64,000 bases of DNA from Granulosicoccus sp045106855 (GTDB taxonomy: Bacteria > Pseudomonadota > Gammaproteobacteria > Granulosicoccales > Granulosicoccaceae). The stretch covers positions 62,001-126,000 of the forward strand of contig JBGCFI010000011.1 of the NCBI GenBank assembly GCA_045106855.1. Reading direction: 5' to 3'. Shown piece after piece: positions 1-8,917 of this stretch. The first letter of the stretch is position 1, and every line of letters begins with the position of its first letter. The notes below the pieces were generated by a model. The model searched no databases, was not told the origin of the DNA, and saw only the letters and a program-made list of their open reading frames with translations. The position numbers were made by a program, and so were the translations under genes.

Positions 1-510
1 AGTCTGCTTGAAGCAGGTTCTGTCGCTGTATGTTTTGAGCAAATGGCTGTGCCGGAGTCTATCTCAGAGTTTATTAATAGGATCGTTCAAGCAACTGAAT
101 ACTCGGGAATGATCGCGTTTGATTTTATACAGGACGATACTGGCGTATGGCGGGCCATAGAGTGTAACCCCAGATCCACTAGCGGAATTCACTTTATAGA
201 ACATGATGATCTGTTAAAGGGACTGATACGGAAATTACCTTTCCCCTCACCGGTAAAGCCCGTCAGGCGGCAAGAGTTCTGGTCATCCCTGATGCAGGTA
301 GAGGGAGCATTATTCAAGGGAAAAATAAATGCTAGTGGCTGGAAAAATCTGTTCACCAGCAAAGATATTACTTTGCGTTTTCCGGACATAAAACCTTTTG
401 TCTTTATGGTTTTTATACTGGCCCCGCAATTGTTTCAATCAATTAAGACTAGAAAACCCATGTCCGAGTTATTGATGAGTGATATGGTCTGGCGAGGTAA
501 CTTGCCTTGA
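1..510 (+). CDS. ATP-grasp family ligase, C-terminal part (cut by window edge)
   Basis: The reading frame is open from base 1, so the gene begins before the window and only about 169 C-terminal residues are seen. The segment IAFDFIQDDTG followed by AIECNPRSTSG matches the end of an ATP-grasp domain, where the Glu and Asn bind the magnesium ions that hold ATP. ATP-grasp enzymes join a carboxylate to an amine or thiol through an acyl-phosphate; the substrate cannot be told here. The stop overlaps the start of the downstream GNAT gene, so the two are probably one operon and may modify the same small molecule. The C-terminal ~80 residues match nothing I recognise. Confidence 0.75.
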   Translation, partial: SLLEAGSVAVCFEQMAVPESISEFINRIVQATEYSGMIAFDFIQDDTGVWRAIECNPRSTSGIHFIEHDDLLKGLIRKLPFPSPVKPVRRQEFWSSLMQVEGALFKGKINASGWKNLFTSKDITLRFPDIKPFVFMVFILAPQLFQSIKTRKPMSELLMSDMVWRGNLP

Positions 511-1559
511 TAAGCATGACCGCCAGCCTTTCGGTGGAAGTTTTCATCGACATAGCTATGCGTCCGCATGAAAATCTGGTATCGCTTGTTGAAGCAACAA
601 CTTTCGGCTCAGACGGACTGCAGTATCGCCGACTTAACGTGCAGTATCAAATTGAGCAGTTCTGTAATCCGGTATTCTTCCATGCGCTGCATAAAGGAGA
701 ACTGATCGGTGTGTATATTCTCGATAAACGAGAGTTGCTGATACGCCGCCTTTCTGTAAACGCTTATTATCGCGGGGTTCTGGCGGTTGACGTAAATTAT
801 CAAGGGATGGGTGTGGGGCGGAAATTAGCACAAAGTGCAGCTGAATGGATGGCTGTTAAAGCTAAGTCGCAGCCTGTTTTGTCATACGGTTGTATTGATC
901 AAAGCAACCGGCGATCCTTGCATCTTTTGCGCTCGGTAGGTGGCACTATCGGAGCGTCTCTTTCTATGTATATGATGTATCGACAGTGGCCCGCTGACAT
1001 CTGCGAGCTTGAGGCGCTGCGGGATAATCATGCACCGGCTGTACATACGCTGGCGCAAGAGGTATATGCGGATTGTGAGGTGCGAGATGTGAGTGCTTCC
1101 AGTTTACCGGGTCTGGTCCTTGAAGATCGCGAGGGCCTTGCTATCTGTGCAAGGTTAAGAGTTTCCGGTTTTCAAATTACCGCTATGGGTACCATGGCGG
1201 CTTTGGGCACCCGAATTTTCGTCAAACCGTTTGCGCCGGCTCGTAAGCGATTTGATCCGGATTGCTTTCGATATGTATCATTCAGCGAAGTGCTGATCAG
1301 GCCTGGTTGCGAGAGGCTATGGCCACGATTTGTCAGTACTGTACTAGCCCGGCATGAGTGTCATTTTGGTGCTCTGTACGTTGATCCAGGCAGTCGTTTA
1401 TTTACTCGATTGCAACAAGCACAGGGACTGACCAGATTACTGCATTCGTCCAGAGGCAGCATCGATGTCGTCTGGCAGTCTTTCAAGTCTGCAGACAAGC
1501 ATTGCATTTCGCTCCCGGCGCCTACCGAGAGCGTCCAGCTTTGGCCAGTTGATGCCTGA
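507..1559 (+). CDS. GNAT-family N-acetyltransferase, two-part protein
   Basis: This 350-residue protein has a GNAT fold in its first half: residues ~95-110 contain QGMGVGRKL, the acetyl-CoA pyrophosphate-binding loop (Q/RxxGxG/A), followed by the usual helix and a later NRRSLHLLRSVGG segment. The second half (~160-350) has no motif I recognise and could be a degenerate second GNAT domain. The first possible start is TTG at 507, overlapping the upstream TGA stop; ATG at 516 is the alternative. Coupling to the ATP-grasp gene suggests a two-step synthesis or modification of an amino-acid-like metabolite. The acceptor substrate is unknown. Confidence 0.7.
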   Translation: MISMTASLSVEVFIDIAMRPHENLVSLVEATTFGSDGLQYRRLNVQYQIEQFCNPVFFHALHKGELIGVYILDKRELLIRRLSVNAYYRGVLAVDVNYQGMGVGRKLAQSAAEWMAVKAKSQPVLSYGCIDQSNRRSLHLLRSVGGTIGASLSMYMMYRQWPADICELEALRDNHAPAVHTLAQEVYADCEVRDVSASSLPGLVLEDREGLAICARLRVSGFQITAMGTMAALGTRIFVKPFAPARKRFDPDCFRYVSFSEVLIRPGCERLWPRFVSTVLARHECHFGALYVDPGSRLFTRLQQAQGLTRLLHSSRGSIDVVWQSFKSADKHCISLPAPTESVQLWPVDA

Positions 1560-1609
1560 TCTGTAAATATTCCTGGGGAAAGGCGGCGCTACGCTTTATT
1601 TATACCGGA

Positions 1610-2056
1610 TTAGCGTGATGCATTGTCGGCGAGCTGCCGCTGTATCTCATTTATCAAGCCATCGGGTAGATTATCGTCATAAGGCACGGCGTATTCGAAT
1701 CCCCATATCGGTCTGGGCCAGTTTGGGTCGTCCTTATCTCTGGCAACAATATGGCAATGTAAAGCAGCTACCACGTTACCCAGCATAGCTATGTTGACGC
1801 TTTGACACTGGGTATAACGTTGCATAATCTCGCTCAACAGATTGATGTCAGCCAAGAAGCCTGTACGCAATGATTCGTCCAGATGGTGAAGCTCCTGACA
1901 ATCTGAATGCCGGGGCAACACAATGAGCCAGGGCCATCGGCTGTCGTTCATCAACCTTATATGAGAGTAGTCGGTGCTATGTACGAAAAGCGTATCGGCA
2001 GCAATTGTCGGATCTATGCAATCGGCCGTGTGCCTGGCGGGGATATCATCGTTCAT
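1610..2056 (-). CDS. HIT-domain nucleotide hydrolase/transferase
   Basis: A 148-residue histidine-triad (HIT) superfamily protein. The signature is ALHCHIVARDKDDPNWPRPIWG-like around residues 98-119, with His100 and His102 as the conserved pair; the usual third histidine position is degenerate, as in the bacterial HIT-like subgroup that ends in a DPxWPxPIW segment. HIT proteins cleave phosphoramidates or dinucleoside polyphosphates. Its ATG overlaps the stop of the upstream DUF3592 gene by four bases (ATGA), implying coupled translation. No signal peptide, so cytoplasmic. Substrate not predictable. Confidence 0.85.
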   Translation of the reverse strand: MNDDIPARHTADCIDPTIAADTLFVHSTDYSHIRLMNDSRWPWLIVLPRHSDCQELHHLDESLRTGFLADINLLSEIMQRYTQCQSVNIAMLGNVVAALHCHIVARDKDDPNWPRPIWGFEYAVPYDDNLPDGLINEIQRQLADNASR

Positions 2057-2499
2057 ATGGGCTTACGTTGGCTCCAGGCGAGATAAATTCCGACCAGCAG
2101 GGTTAGAAGCCCTGGCACGAGATAAAAGGCAGATTCGAACCACAAGCCGGTAAACGATACCACCCTGACATCGTCCAATCGGGTGTGATGTATGCGAACT
2201 TCGATCTGATCACCGATATCGGTGGGTGGTGGATAACTTGCGACGTTGGTATTGGCTGTACGCCGCTCCCCAGTGTCGTCTGTAAATTCTACGATAGACG
2301 ATACGGCCCTTTTTATCTGACCAGTGCGATCGCCTGCCTCAGGTGCATGGTCAATCACATTGGCTGTGCGCTGAATGGACTCTTGCATGAACGTATTCTG
2401 CGCGCTGAGCAATCGAGATCCGTGAGACAAGGGGAGTAGCGCTGCGAGAATAAGGCCGGCACCGATGTAACGTTTGCTGTTCAAATTCATGCGGTTCAT
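2053..2499 (-). CDS. DUF3592-type membrane protein
   Basis: A 148-residue protein with an N-terminal hydrophobic segment (residues ~10-26), an extracytoplasmic beta-rich middle part with SIVEFTDDTGE and PPPTDIGDQIEVRIH, and a second membrane segment near the C-terminus (AFYLVPGLLTLLVGIYLAW). This architecture, with a question-like 'F.d..G....' strand and a 'Y..Gd.v.v.y.p' segment, is that of DUF3592. Function of the family is not established. It is translationally coupled to the HIT gene downstream. The start was taken at the second of two plausible methionines being only three codons apart, so the choice makes little difference. Confidence 0.65.
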   Translation of the reverse strand: MNRMNLNSKRYIGAGLILAALLPLSHGSRLLSAQNTFMQESIQRTANVIDHAPEAGDRTGQIKRAVSSIVEFTDDTGERRTANTNVASYPPPTDIGDQIEVRIHHTRLDDVRVVSFTGLWFESAFYLVPGLLTLLVGIYLAWSQRKPI

Positions 2500-2730
2500 A
2501 TTGGCTGAAGATGTGCGCGGCGCTTGGGTTTCATGGTATCTGCTGGGAAGCGTGCCAACGTGTCGCAGACTACGGGTGACATGTTACTGGTTTGATCTTT
2601 TTCTGGCAGATATTTCGAATAACCCGATTATTCTAATCCGGGGTTCCTGATTAGATTTATGGACTGATCAGGTTAACCGGCGGCGGCGTAAAAGGGAATA
2701 TCCAAGGTAGATGCCAGAATCTGTAATTTC

Positions 2731-3117
2731 ATGAATCACACCAGTAATGACGATCAGAAGTTTACCGTGTATTTCGATGGTGCCTGTCCGTTATGCAGCA
2801 AGGAGATTGACACTTACCGTAAGCTTAGCGGTGCTGAAGAGCTGTTCTGGGTAGATGCAGCGCATTGCGATGCTGATCTGCTGGGTCAGGATCTTCAAGG
2901 GGATGCGGCACTGGCCAGGATGCATGTTCGCGATGAATCCGGGCGCTTGATTAGCGGGGCAGCGGCCTTCGCCGCTATTTGGGCAAGACTTCCGAAAACT
3001 CGCCTCTTGGGTCGTCTCTTGGGTACAAGAGCGGCATTGTGGTTTCTGGAGCCTGCTTACACACTGTTTTTGAAAATTCGCCCCCTGTGGCGTAAATCGG
3101 CCAACAGACGCAGGTAA
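2731..3117 (+). CDS. DCC-family thiol-disulfide oxidoreductase (DUF393)
   Basis: A 128-residue protein whose start, VYFDGACPLCSKEI (residues 13-26), is the hallmark of the DCC family, with a CxxC redox pair at Cys19 and Cys22 preceded by Asp16. The rest follows the family: an 'A...vDa' strand, a 'MHVRD..GRLISGAAAFAAIW' segment and a C-terminal YTLFLKIRPLWR region. Family members are thought to be thioredoxin-like cytosolic redox proteins. It stands alone, convergent with the amidohydrolase gene. The ATG at 2731 fits the family length. Confidence 0.9.
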   Translation: MNHTSNDDQKFTVYFDGACPLCSKEIDTYRKLSGAEELFWVDAAHCDADLLGQDLQGDAALARMHVRDESGRLISGAAAFAAIWARLPKTRLLGRLLGTRAALWFLEPAYTLFLKIRPLWRKSANRRR

Positions 3118-3183
3118 GGGAAGGAGCACCACATTGATAAAGAGGCTATCACCGGAGTCAGGCTCAGCCATGTGTTTTTAGTA

Positions 3184-4530
3184 TCAAGCCATGGGTGTCG
3201 TTGCAAGTTTTGCTTCCCACTTGCTAGCCGTTTTCTCTAGCTGCTGAGTGTCCATGGTCAAAAGTTGGCGCTTCTTAAGTAGATGTCGGCCGGCTACCCA
3301 CACATCACTGACACGCTCACGCCCTGTGGCATAGATTACCTGGGCTACCACATCGTGCATGGGGCGCATAAACTGGTCAATGTCGATGCAGATCATGTCC
3401 GCGCTTTTTCCCGATTCCAGGGACCCTGTGTTATCGCTTATACCCAGTGCCTTTGCTCCATTGATGGTTGCCATGCGCAAAGCGTCCCGAGCTGTGATAC
3501 TTGCCGCGTCACCGCTAACCGCTTTTGCCAGAAGAGCTGCGGTTCTTGTTTCTCCCAGCAGGTCCAGGTCATTGTTGCTGGCAGCCCCGTCGGTACCCAT
3601 GCTGATGTTTACCCCCTTGGCCGCCAATCGTGTGATAGGACAGAAGCCGCTAGCAAGTTTCAGATTGGATTCCGGGCAGTGCAATACGTTGACACCAGTC
3701 TGTGCCAGCAAGTCGATCTCATTTTCGGTAAGTTGCGTCAGATGCGCTGCCATTAGGGAGGGGGATAACATACCAATGCGATGCAACATCTCAATCGGGC
3801 GCACGCCATGCTGTTCAACGTATTCGTTGACCTCCGCGGCAGTTTCGTGCAGGTGGGTATGAATGTGTATGTCCAGTTCTGAACTGATCATTTGAATACG
3901 TTCCATCGTCTCTACACTGACGGTATAAGGCGCATGAGGTGCCAGTGTTGTATTTATTAAAGGGTTGTTACGCAATTGATCATGCAATTCCAACCCCTTG
4001 CTGATGTACTCTGAAGCGTCTTTTGCCCAAGGTGTTTCCATGTCGAAAACGGTGAGGCCGATGCTGGCTCTGACTCCGGCGTTCTGACATGCGCTAGCAA
4101 TAACATCGGGATAGAAATACATGTCGTTTACGGTAGTAACGCCACTTAATAGAGATTCCGCCAGTGCCAGTTGAGTTCCGTCATGGACGAACTCAGGGCT
4201 CATGAATTTTTTTTCGGCTGGCCAGATGTAGTCTTGAAGCCATCTCATTAAGGGTTGATCACTGCCCAGACCACGCAGAAGGTTCATTGGCAAGTGCGTA
4301 TGTGCATTGATAAAGCCGGGTAACAGAATATGCTGGCGACGATCCACGCAACTTAGATCCGGGTATGTACCGGTTGCCAATGTCGTGGGAAGGCAATCCA
4401 GAATACGATCATCCGAAATGATCAGCGAATGATCCTTTAGTACCCGATTGTGGTCGTCTACTGGCAATATCCATGCAGCGTCAATTCTGAGTGTCGGAGC
4501 GGCCGGGCTGCCAGTTGATGAATTCTGCAT
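3184..4530 (-). CDS. mtaD: Amidohydrolase, 5'-methylthioadenosine/S-adenosylhomocysteine deaminase type
   Basis: A 448-residue amidohydrolase of the TRZ/ATZ group. Metal-binding residues are visible: HTH at 77-79 (INAHTHLPMNLLRG), THLHETAAE (zinc and substrate His/Glu), a later HLT and the final aspartate in MGTDGAASNN. The RGLGSD..L..WL..YIWP.E segment is typical of MTA/SAH deaminases, which convert methylthioadenosine and S-adenosylhomocysteine to their inosine forms in purine and methyl-cycle salvage. Guanine or triazine deaminase activity is possible in this family, so the substrate is inferred. The partial gene at the right window edge is also SAH-related but is far away. Confidence 0.8.
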   Translation of the reverse strand: MQNSSTGSPAAPTLRIDAAWILPVDDHNRVLKDHSLIISDDRILDCLPTTLATGTYPDLSCVDRRQHILLPGFINAHTHLPMNLLRGLGSDQPLMRWLQDYIWPAEKKFMSPEFVHDGTQLALAESLLSGVTTVNDMYFYPDVIASACQNAGVRASIGLTVFDMETPWAKDASEYISKGLELHDQLRNNPLINTTLAPHAPYTVSVETMERIQMISSELDIHIHTHLHETAAEVNEYVEQHGVRPIEMLHRIGMLSPSLMAAHLTQLTENEIDLLAQTGVNVLHCPESNLKLASGFCPITRLAAKGVNISMGTDGAASNNDLDLLGETRTAALLAKAVSGDAASITARDALRMATINGAKALGISDNTGSLESGKSADMICIDIDQFMRPMHDVVAQVIYATGRERVSDVWVAGRHLLKKRQLLTMDTQQLEKTASKWEAKLATTPMA

Positions 4531-4721
4531 AGCGTGCGTCCAGGATGCTTTATCAGTATCATTCTAGATTAGCAGGGATCTATTCCGGGGTCCCGACAAC
4601 AAGGTGTTTGAATTGCACGGTATGCTAATTATCGTATTCCAGTAGACATACTCCTGCTGGTCAATATTTAGCGATTGATGAAAGATGAACTGGGTGTGGT
4701 TTTTGGAAAAGCAGAGTAAAT

Positions 4722-5105
4722 TTACGCTTCAAGGCTAACGTAGCATGCCGGGGTAAACCGGGGATTGCAGATGCAATAGAATTCGAGCGCTGCGGATCCG
4801 GTATTTTCTATCTGCTGCGGCACGCCCGCCCAGATGGTTACTCTGTCGCCTGCTTTTACGATATGTTTCTGGCCGTTTACGGACATTATTCCCTCGCCAC
4901 TAAGAATAATGTAGTGTTCGGTGACTCCCTGAAGTGAGTGAAGTTGTGTCGTTACTCCGTGGTCCACGCGCGCCTTCGCCACCGAAACATCCGGGGATTC
5001 GTCGTGGTTCAGCAGTTCTGTAATGGTGCAACGTTCCTTAGTAAAGAACGTGTGCTGTTCATTAGGCGTATGAAGCCATTCAGGTGAGTCATTTCTGTTC
5101 TGCAT
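4722..5105 (-). CDS. Small cupin-domain protein
   Basis: A 127-residue single-domain cupin. The two cupin motifs are present in modified form: HSLQGVTEHYIILSGEG near residues 55-72 and GDRVTIWAGVPQQIENTG near 85-103, with His56, Glu/His62-63 as possible metal ligands. Small cupins bind a metal and act as isomerases, dioxygenases or ligand-binding proteins; nothing here decides the ligand. It lies 14 bases downstream of the hybrid histidine kinase reading frame on the same strand, so it may be cotranscribed with it. Confidence 0.8.
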   Translation of the reverse strand: MQNRNDSPEWLHTPNEQHTFFTKERCTITELLNHDESPDVSVAKARVDHGVTTQLHSLQGVTEHYIILSGEGIMSVNGQKHIVKAGDRVTIWAGVPQQIENTGSAALEFYCICNPRFTPACYVSLEA

Positions 5106-5119
5106 CTAAGCCTCTTAAA

Positions 5120-7516
5120 CTAATTTGTGACTGGTTCAAGACAATCAGCAATTCTTCTGGCTAAGTCATTGATGCTGAACGGTTTGTGTAATAGGTCTAT
5201 ATCGCCTGCTTCGAGGTAGGGGGCGGGTGAGGCGCTTTGTGCATAGCCCGACATATAAATGATGGGTAGATTGCCGTGAATTCGATGAATGGCCTTGCCA
5301 AGCTCAAATCCATTAGTATCGCCGGGTAGCATGATGTCGCTAATGACCAGATCGATGGATTCGGTATTTTTATTGATGACATCAAGCGCAGCTTTAGCGG
5401 TGCTCGCGGATATGATGTCATATCCAAGTTTCCGCAATCCCAGTTCCAGCATCTGTTGTATTTCCTTATCGTCTTCTACCAGCATGATGCGCTGGCCTTC
5501 GCCTCTGGGCCAGGTGCGAGACGAAGGTTTTGCAGCAGCTTGTGTTTTCTTCTTGGTATGGCACCGGGGTAGATGTAGTGATACCGTCGTACCTTGATTG
5601 ACAGTGCTTGTAATATTAATCGAGCCGCTGGATTGATTGACGAATCCAAATACAATACTCAGCCCAAGTCCAGAGCCATCTGTTGTAGATTTCGTTGTAA
5701 AAAACGGTTCTATCGCCTTTTTCAAGACGGTTGGAGTCATGCCGGTTCCAGTATCAGAGACGTTAATCTGAATATAATCTCCGGCAGCCAGGCTTGACGT
5801 CGTCGTTGAATAGTTCTTGTCAACGACTTTATTGCTAACTTCAAATCTCAGTGAGCCACCTTGCGGCATGGCATCTCGCGCATTAACCGCCAAATTGATA
5901 AGAGCGTTTTCAAGCTGGCCTGGATCTGCCATGCAGGTCCAGGGCAAATCAGGAAGTTCTATCTGAACAGATATTTTGTCACCGAGTGTTCTTTCAAGCA
6001 TGGCACAGACGTTTTCTACCAGCTCGCGAATATCAATAGGTGCAGGCTTGAGAGCTTGTTTGCTTGAAAACGCTAACAGGTTTTGAGTGAGCTCGGCTCC
6101 ACGATGAGCGGCATTGCTTATTGCTTTTAATTGGCGATTGTTCTGGTCTATGGACATACCTACTAGTTCGGCATTGCCGGCTATTATGGCCAGAAGATTA
6201 TTGAAATCATGAGCGATTCCGCCGGTCAGCTCCCCAATGGATTGCATGCGATGGCTGTGATTGAGCCTGTCGGTAAGTGCTTTTTGTTCTTCTTCGGCAC
6301 GAATAAGATCGCTAATGTCCGAGAAGGTTATTATCATTGCATCAGAGTTCATGCGACGCGCTGTGGCACGCACCGTCTTGCCCGATGGCGTTTTTAACAG
6401 CGCCGCCGCGATATGCTGCCTGTGCAGTTGTTCCAGGAACAGATCCACAGTGATACCCGGATAGTTAAGCAAATAGTTGTTAGACACAAGGTAGGTCAGG
6501 TAAGCAAGGAGATCCGCATCCTTGGATCGCAGTTGCTCGGGTAGTTCGAGAGTACTGAAAAAGGTTTCGTTAGCCAGCACAACCTGCGAAGTGGAGAGGT
6601 TGTTGCCACGAAACATGACAAGCCCCTGGTCCATGTGCTCAATGACATCATCGAGAAGGTCGTGCGCGTCGGCAAGCTCGCTCTCTCGGCTGTGAGCATC
6701 GGTCACATCCCACACAAGACCTGTGTAGCGTGATGGTTTGTTGGTGAAATTGTGCCAGTCGGCATAGGTTCTGATGTGTCTGACACCGAGCTCGGGGTGA
6801 ACGATTCTGTATTCTGCTGATATAGGACGATTGTTTTTCAGGGTCAGTCTCAAATCCTGTGCCAGTGCCTCCTGATCGTCCGGGTGGACCGTCTTTATAA
6901 ATTCGCAGGTATGTACGAATCGGGCCTTTCCACCAATACCGAATATCTGGCAGGTTCTGTCATCCCAGAAGCTGCCATCCGCATCGATTTCGTGTTCCCA
7001 CAAACCCATACTTGCGGCCTGCATGGCGAGATTTAGAGTGCTGGATAGTTGTTCAAAATTCAGTTGTGCATCTTTTGTTGAAGTTATATCCGTATCTGCG
7101 CCCATCCAGCACAGCGGTCTGCCTTTGTCATCGCGCTTGGTAATCTTGCCGCGAACCCAAATCCAGCGCCATGTTCCATCTGTGTGTCTGTGTCGGTATG
7201 TATAATCTACATTGTCTGTTTTCATTTCACCGCGAATATCATCGCGATTGGTCACTATGGCAAGATCATCCGGATGAACATCATCCAGCCATTTGTTGTT
7301 AGTAATGCTGTAGTCAGAAAAAGGCGAATGCCCTCTCATGGTTCGCCACGTGGTACCTACAGACGCTGTACCGCTCTCTTTGTCTATAAGCCATACGCCC
7401 TGATCCGTACATTCCTGCGCGACAGATAGAATCTTGTTTGAGTCGATCAAATGCAGCGTCTCGGGGGGGGGCCTCGTCTGGCTCAGGGTTGGTGGAAGGA
7501 GTTGTGTGCAGGTCAT
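5120..7516 (-). CDS. Multi-PAS hybrid histidine kinase, main part (out of frame with its N-terminal PAS)
   Basis: This 798-residue frame carries two PAS_3-like sensor domains (each with an HPDD motif, about residues 35-150 and 165-285), a further PAS-like domain (~290-430), a histidine kinase core with GGIAHDFNNLLAIIAGN (phospho-accepting His), an ATPase domain with NLAVNARDAMP and DGSGLGLSIV, and a C-terminal receiver domain with SDIMLPGDTNG. It is a cytoplasmic sensor; no membrane segment is seen. The first ATG (7516) has no ribosome-binding site and sits inside the linker after another PAS domain encoded in the frame upstream. The true protein is therefore probably the fusion of both frames, about 940 residues, broken at the C9 tract at 7463-7471. 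Confidence 0.85.
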   Translation of the reverse strand: MTCTQLLPPTLSQTRPPPETLHLIDSNKILSVAQECTDQGVWLIDKESGTASVGTTWRTMRGHSPFSDYSITNNKWLDDVHPDDLAIVTNRDDIRGEMKTDNVDYTYRHRHTDGTWRWIWVRGKITKRDDKGRPLCWMGADTDITSTKDAQLNFEQLSSTLNLAMQAASMGLWEHEIDADGSFWDDRTCQIFGIGGKARFVHTCEFIKTVHPDDQEALAQDLRLTLKNNRPISAEYRIVHPELGVRHIRTYADWHNFTNKPSRYTGLVWDVTDAHSRESELADAHDLLDDVIEHMDQGLVMFRGNNLSTSQVVLANETFFSTLELPEQLRSKDADLLAYLTYLVSNNYLLNYPGITVDLFLEQLHRQHIAAALLKTPSGKTVRATARRMNSDAMIITFSDISDLIRAEEEQKALTDRLNHSHRMQSIGELTGGIAHDFNNLLAIIAGNAELVGMSIDQNNRQLKAISNAAHRGAELTQNLLAFSSKQALKPAPIDIRELVENVCAMLERTLGDKISVQIELPDLPWTCMADPGQLENALINLAVNARDAMPQGGSLRFEVSNKVVDKNYSTTTSSLAAGDYIQINVSDTGTGMTPTVLKKAIEPFFTTKSTTDGSGLGLSIVFGFVNQSSGSINITSTVNQGTTVSLHLPRCHTKKKTQAAAKPSSRTWPRGEGQRIMLVEDDKEIQQMLELGLRKLGYDIISASTAKAALDVINKNTESIDLVISDIMLPGDTNGFELGKAIHRIHGNLPIIYMSGYAQSASPAPYLEAGDIDLLHKPFSINDLARRIADCLEPVTN

Positions 7517-7940
7517 TACTCGTATTTGATAAGAATATGTCTACGCCTGAAAAATGGGTTGGTGTCGATTTTTCAGACCATCTGGTGGGCTGCCCGCGTG
7601 TCAGCGCACGTTGCCATTGTCCTTCCGAGTCCAATACCCGATATTGCGCGTTAAGTTGTGTGATTTTTCCGCTACGAAGTGCATTCATCAATTGATTCAC
7701 TCTGGCGCAATCATCCGGGTGCACCGACTGAAGCCAGACCTCGTCCGGGCATTGCATATTCACTGAAGGGCTTAGACCGGACATCTTGAACCATTCTTCG
7801 CAGCAGGTCCTGTGTTTGTCATTTAATTGACAAAACCACATGCCAACTCCGGAATCAGCCAGCGATAAACCGGCATCCTGAGGTGCATCGGGAAACTCGT
7901 CACGGACCGGCGATATCATGCCTTGCGTTGAAAATTGCAT
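7314..7940 (-). CDS. N-terminal PAS domain of the hybrid kinase, frameshifted at the C9 tract
   Basis: The frame encodes 208 residues. The first ~156 are a normal PAS_3 domain: GVGMWFCQLN..., HPDDCARVN, and AQYRVLDSEGQWQRALTRG. After PDEAPP the frame runs through the C9 tract and its last ~50 residues are nonsense (rich in Arg, Gly and Tyr), while the sense continues one base over in the 798-residue frame. Removing one C would give PDEAPPETLHLIDS and a continuous kinase. As it stands the product would be a lone PAS domain with a junk tail. This is either slipped-strand variation, an inactivating mutation or a sequencing error. Confidence 0.7.
   Translation of the reverse strand: MQFSTQGMISPVRDEFPDAPQDAGLSLADSGVGMWFCQLNDKHRTCCEEWFKMSGLSPSVNMQCPDEVWLQSVHPDDCARVNQLMNALRSGKITQLNAQYRVLDSEGQWQRALTRGQPTRWSEKSTPTHFSGVDIFLSNTSNDLHTTPSTNPEPDEAPPRDAAFDRLKQDSICRAGMYGSGRMAYRQRERYSVCRYHVANHERAFAFF
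7463..7471 (-). repeat. C9 homopolymer (G9 on + strand) within the kinase gene
   Basis: Nine consecutive G on the plus strand, C on the coding strand, lie exactly at the junction between the two frames of the PAS kinase, in a Pro-rich inter-domain linker. Eight (or eleven) C would put both parts in one frame. It is the longest G/C run I see in the window. Tracts of this kind are known contingency sites in phase-variable genes, but are also common spots of sequencing error. Confidence 0.9.
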
Positions 7941-8147
7941 GCAAAAATTTTACAGCAGGTCTGGTTTTACGTACTCTAGATGCTCTCGCTTCAGCCAGCT
8001 GATAGGTTACATCGTGTCATAAATTTTACAGTTGTGAATTGCGAGTGCATGAATTTAAACAAGCACCGACATCGGATTCACACACTGTGTGTATTTGCAA
8101 GTTTGTGGTGCCAAAGTTTGTTGGGTCAATCCTGAGAATTGAGCATG

Positions 8148-8822
8148 CTAGAACAACAAATCATTGGCTTCACAAATGAATGCCATTAGAGGTGCACTTT
8201 GTTTGATTAATCGCTTTACGTTTTTATTAAAGTCCTTGTCATGTATTGCGGAGACTGGCAGTTTGCAAACAGCGATGAAGTCTTTGCGTCTGAGATCCTC
8301 AATGAGCTCATGCTCCGGATCAAAACCTTTGGGCGCTCGTTTGAGGGAACTCCCGGTAAGCTCGAATTCCGTAACACGCAAGACCTTCTTTTTCATTGCC
8401 TTCCATTCTTTTGGATGCTCCGTAATCAACGTTCTTATAGCCAGAAGCGTAGGGCTATCAGGTTGCCAGATTCCAGCGCCAAAAAATACTTCACCTGGCT
8501 GGATATGCAAATAGTAGCCTGGCGAATGGACATCTTTGGCGCGTACGTGCCTGAAATTAATGCCTATGTTGGTTTTGTAAGGCGTCTTGTCTTTTCCAAA
8601 TCGTGTGTCTCTGTACACTCGCATAAGCGATCCCCCCACTTTTTTGGAACTTGCCTCAATGTAGGGGGAAACCTGGGTTAGCGCGGGCGCCATGGCCTCG
8701 ATGAATTGCAAGGCAGGAGTTCGTACCTCATCCTCATAGCGCTGCTTGTTTTCTGCAAACCACTCTCGATTGTTGTTGGCAGAGAGTTGTTTGAGAAATC
8801 GGATCGTCTGTTTTGGGAACAT
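8148..8822 (-). CDS. TIGR02453/DUF2461 family protein
   Basis: A 224-residue protein of the DUF2461 (TIGR02453) family. Diagnostic segments are FLKQLSANNNREWFAENK near the N-terminus, RVYRDTRFGKDKTPYKTNI in the middle (the conserved R-D-RF-KDK-PYK block) and GYYLHIQPGEVFFGAGIW. The biochemical role of the family is unknown. The start was set at ATG 8822, the fifteenth codon of the longest frame, because GGAGA stands six bases upstream and family members begin near this point. It is transcribed away from the EamA gene. Confidence 0.85.
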   Translation of the reverse strand: MFPKQTIRFLKQLSANNNREWFAENKQRYEDEVRTPALQFIEAMAPALTQVSPYIEASSKKVGGSLMRVYRDTRFGKDKTPYKTNIGINFRHVRAKDVHSPGYYLHIQPGEVFFGAGIWQPDSPTLLAIRTLITEHPKEWKAMKKKVLRVTEFELTGSSLKRAPKGFDPEHELIEDLRRKDFIAVCKLPVSAIHDKDFNKNVKRLIKQSAPLMAFICEANDLLF

Positions 8823-8917
8823 TGTTTCTCCGTCGGGTATGTTGTCGATAGTCCGTGCGATCACAACGGATTTTACCTTCTTTGATTACCCGTGTAATGT
8901 AGCGGACTACAACTCAA

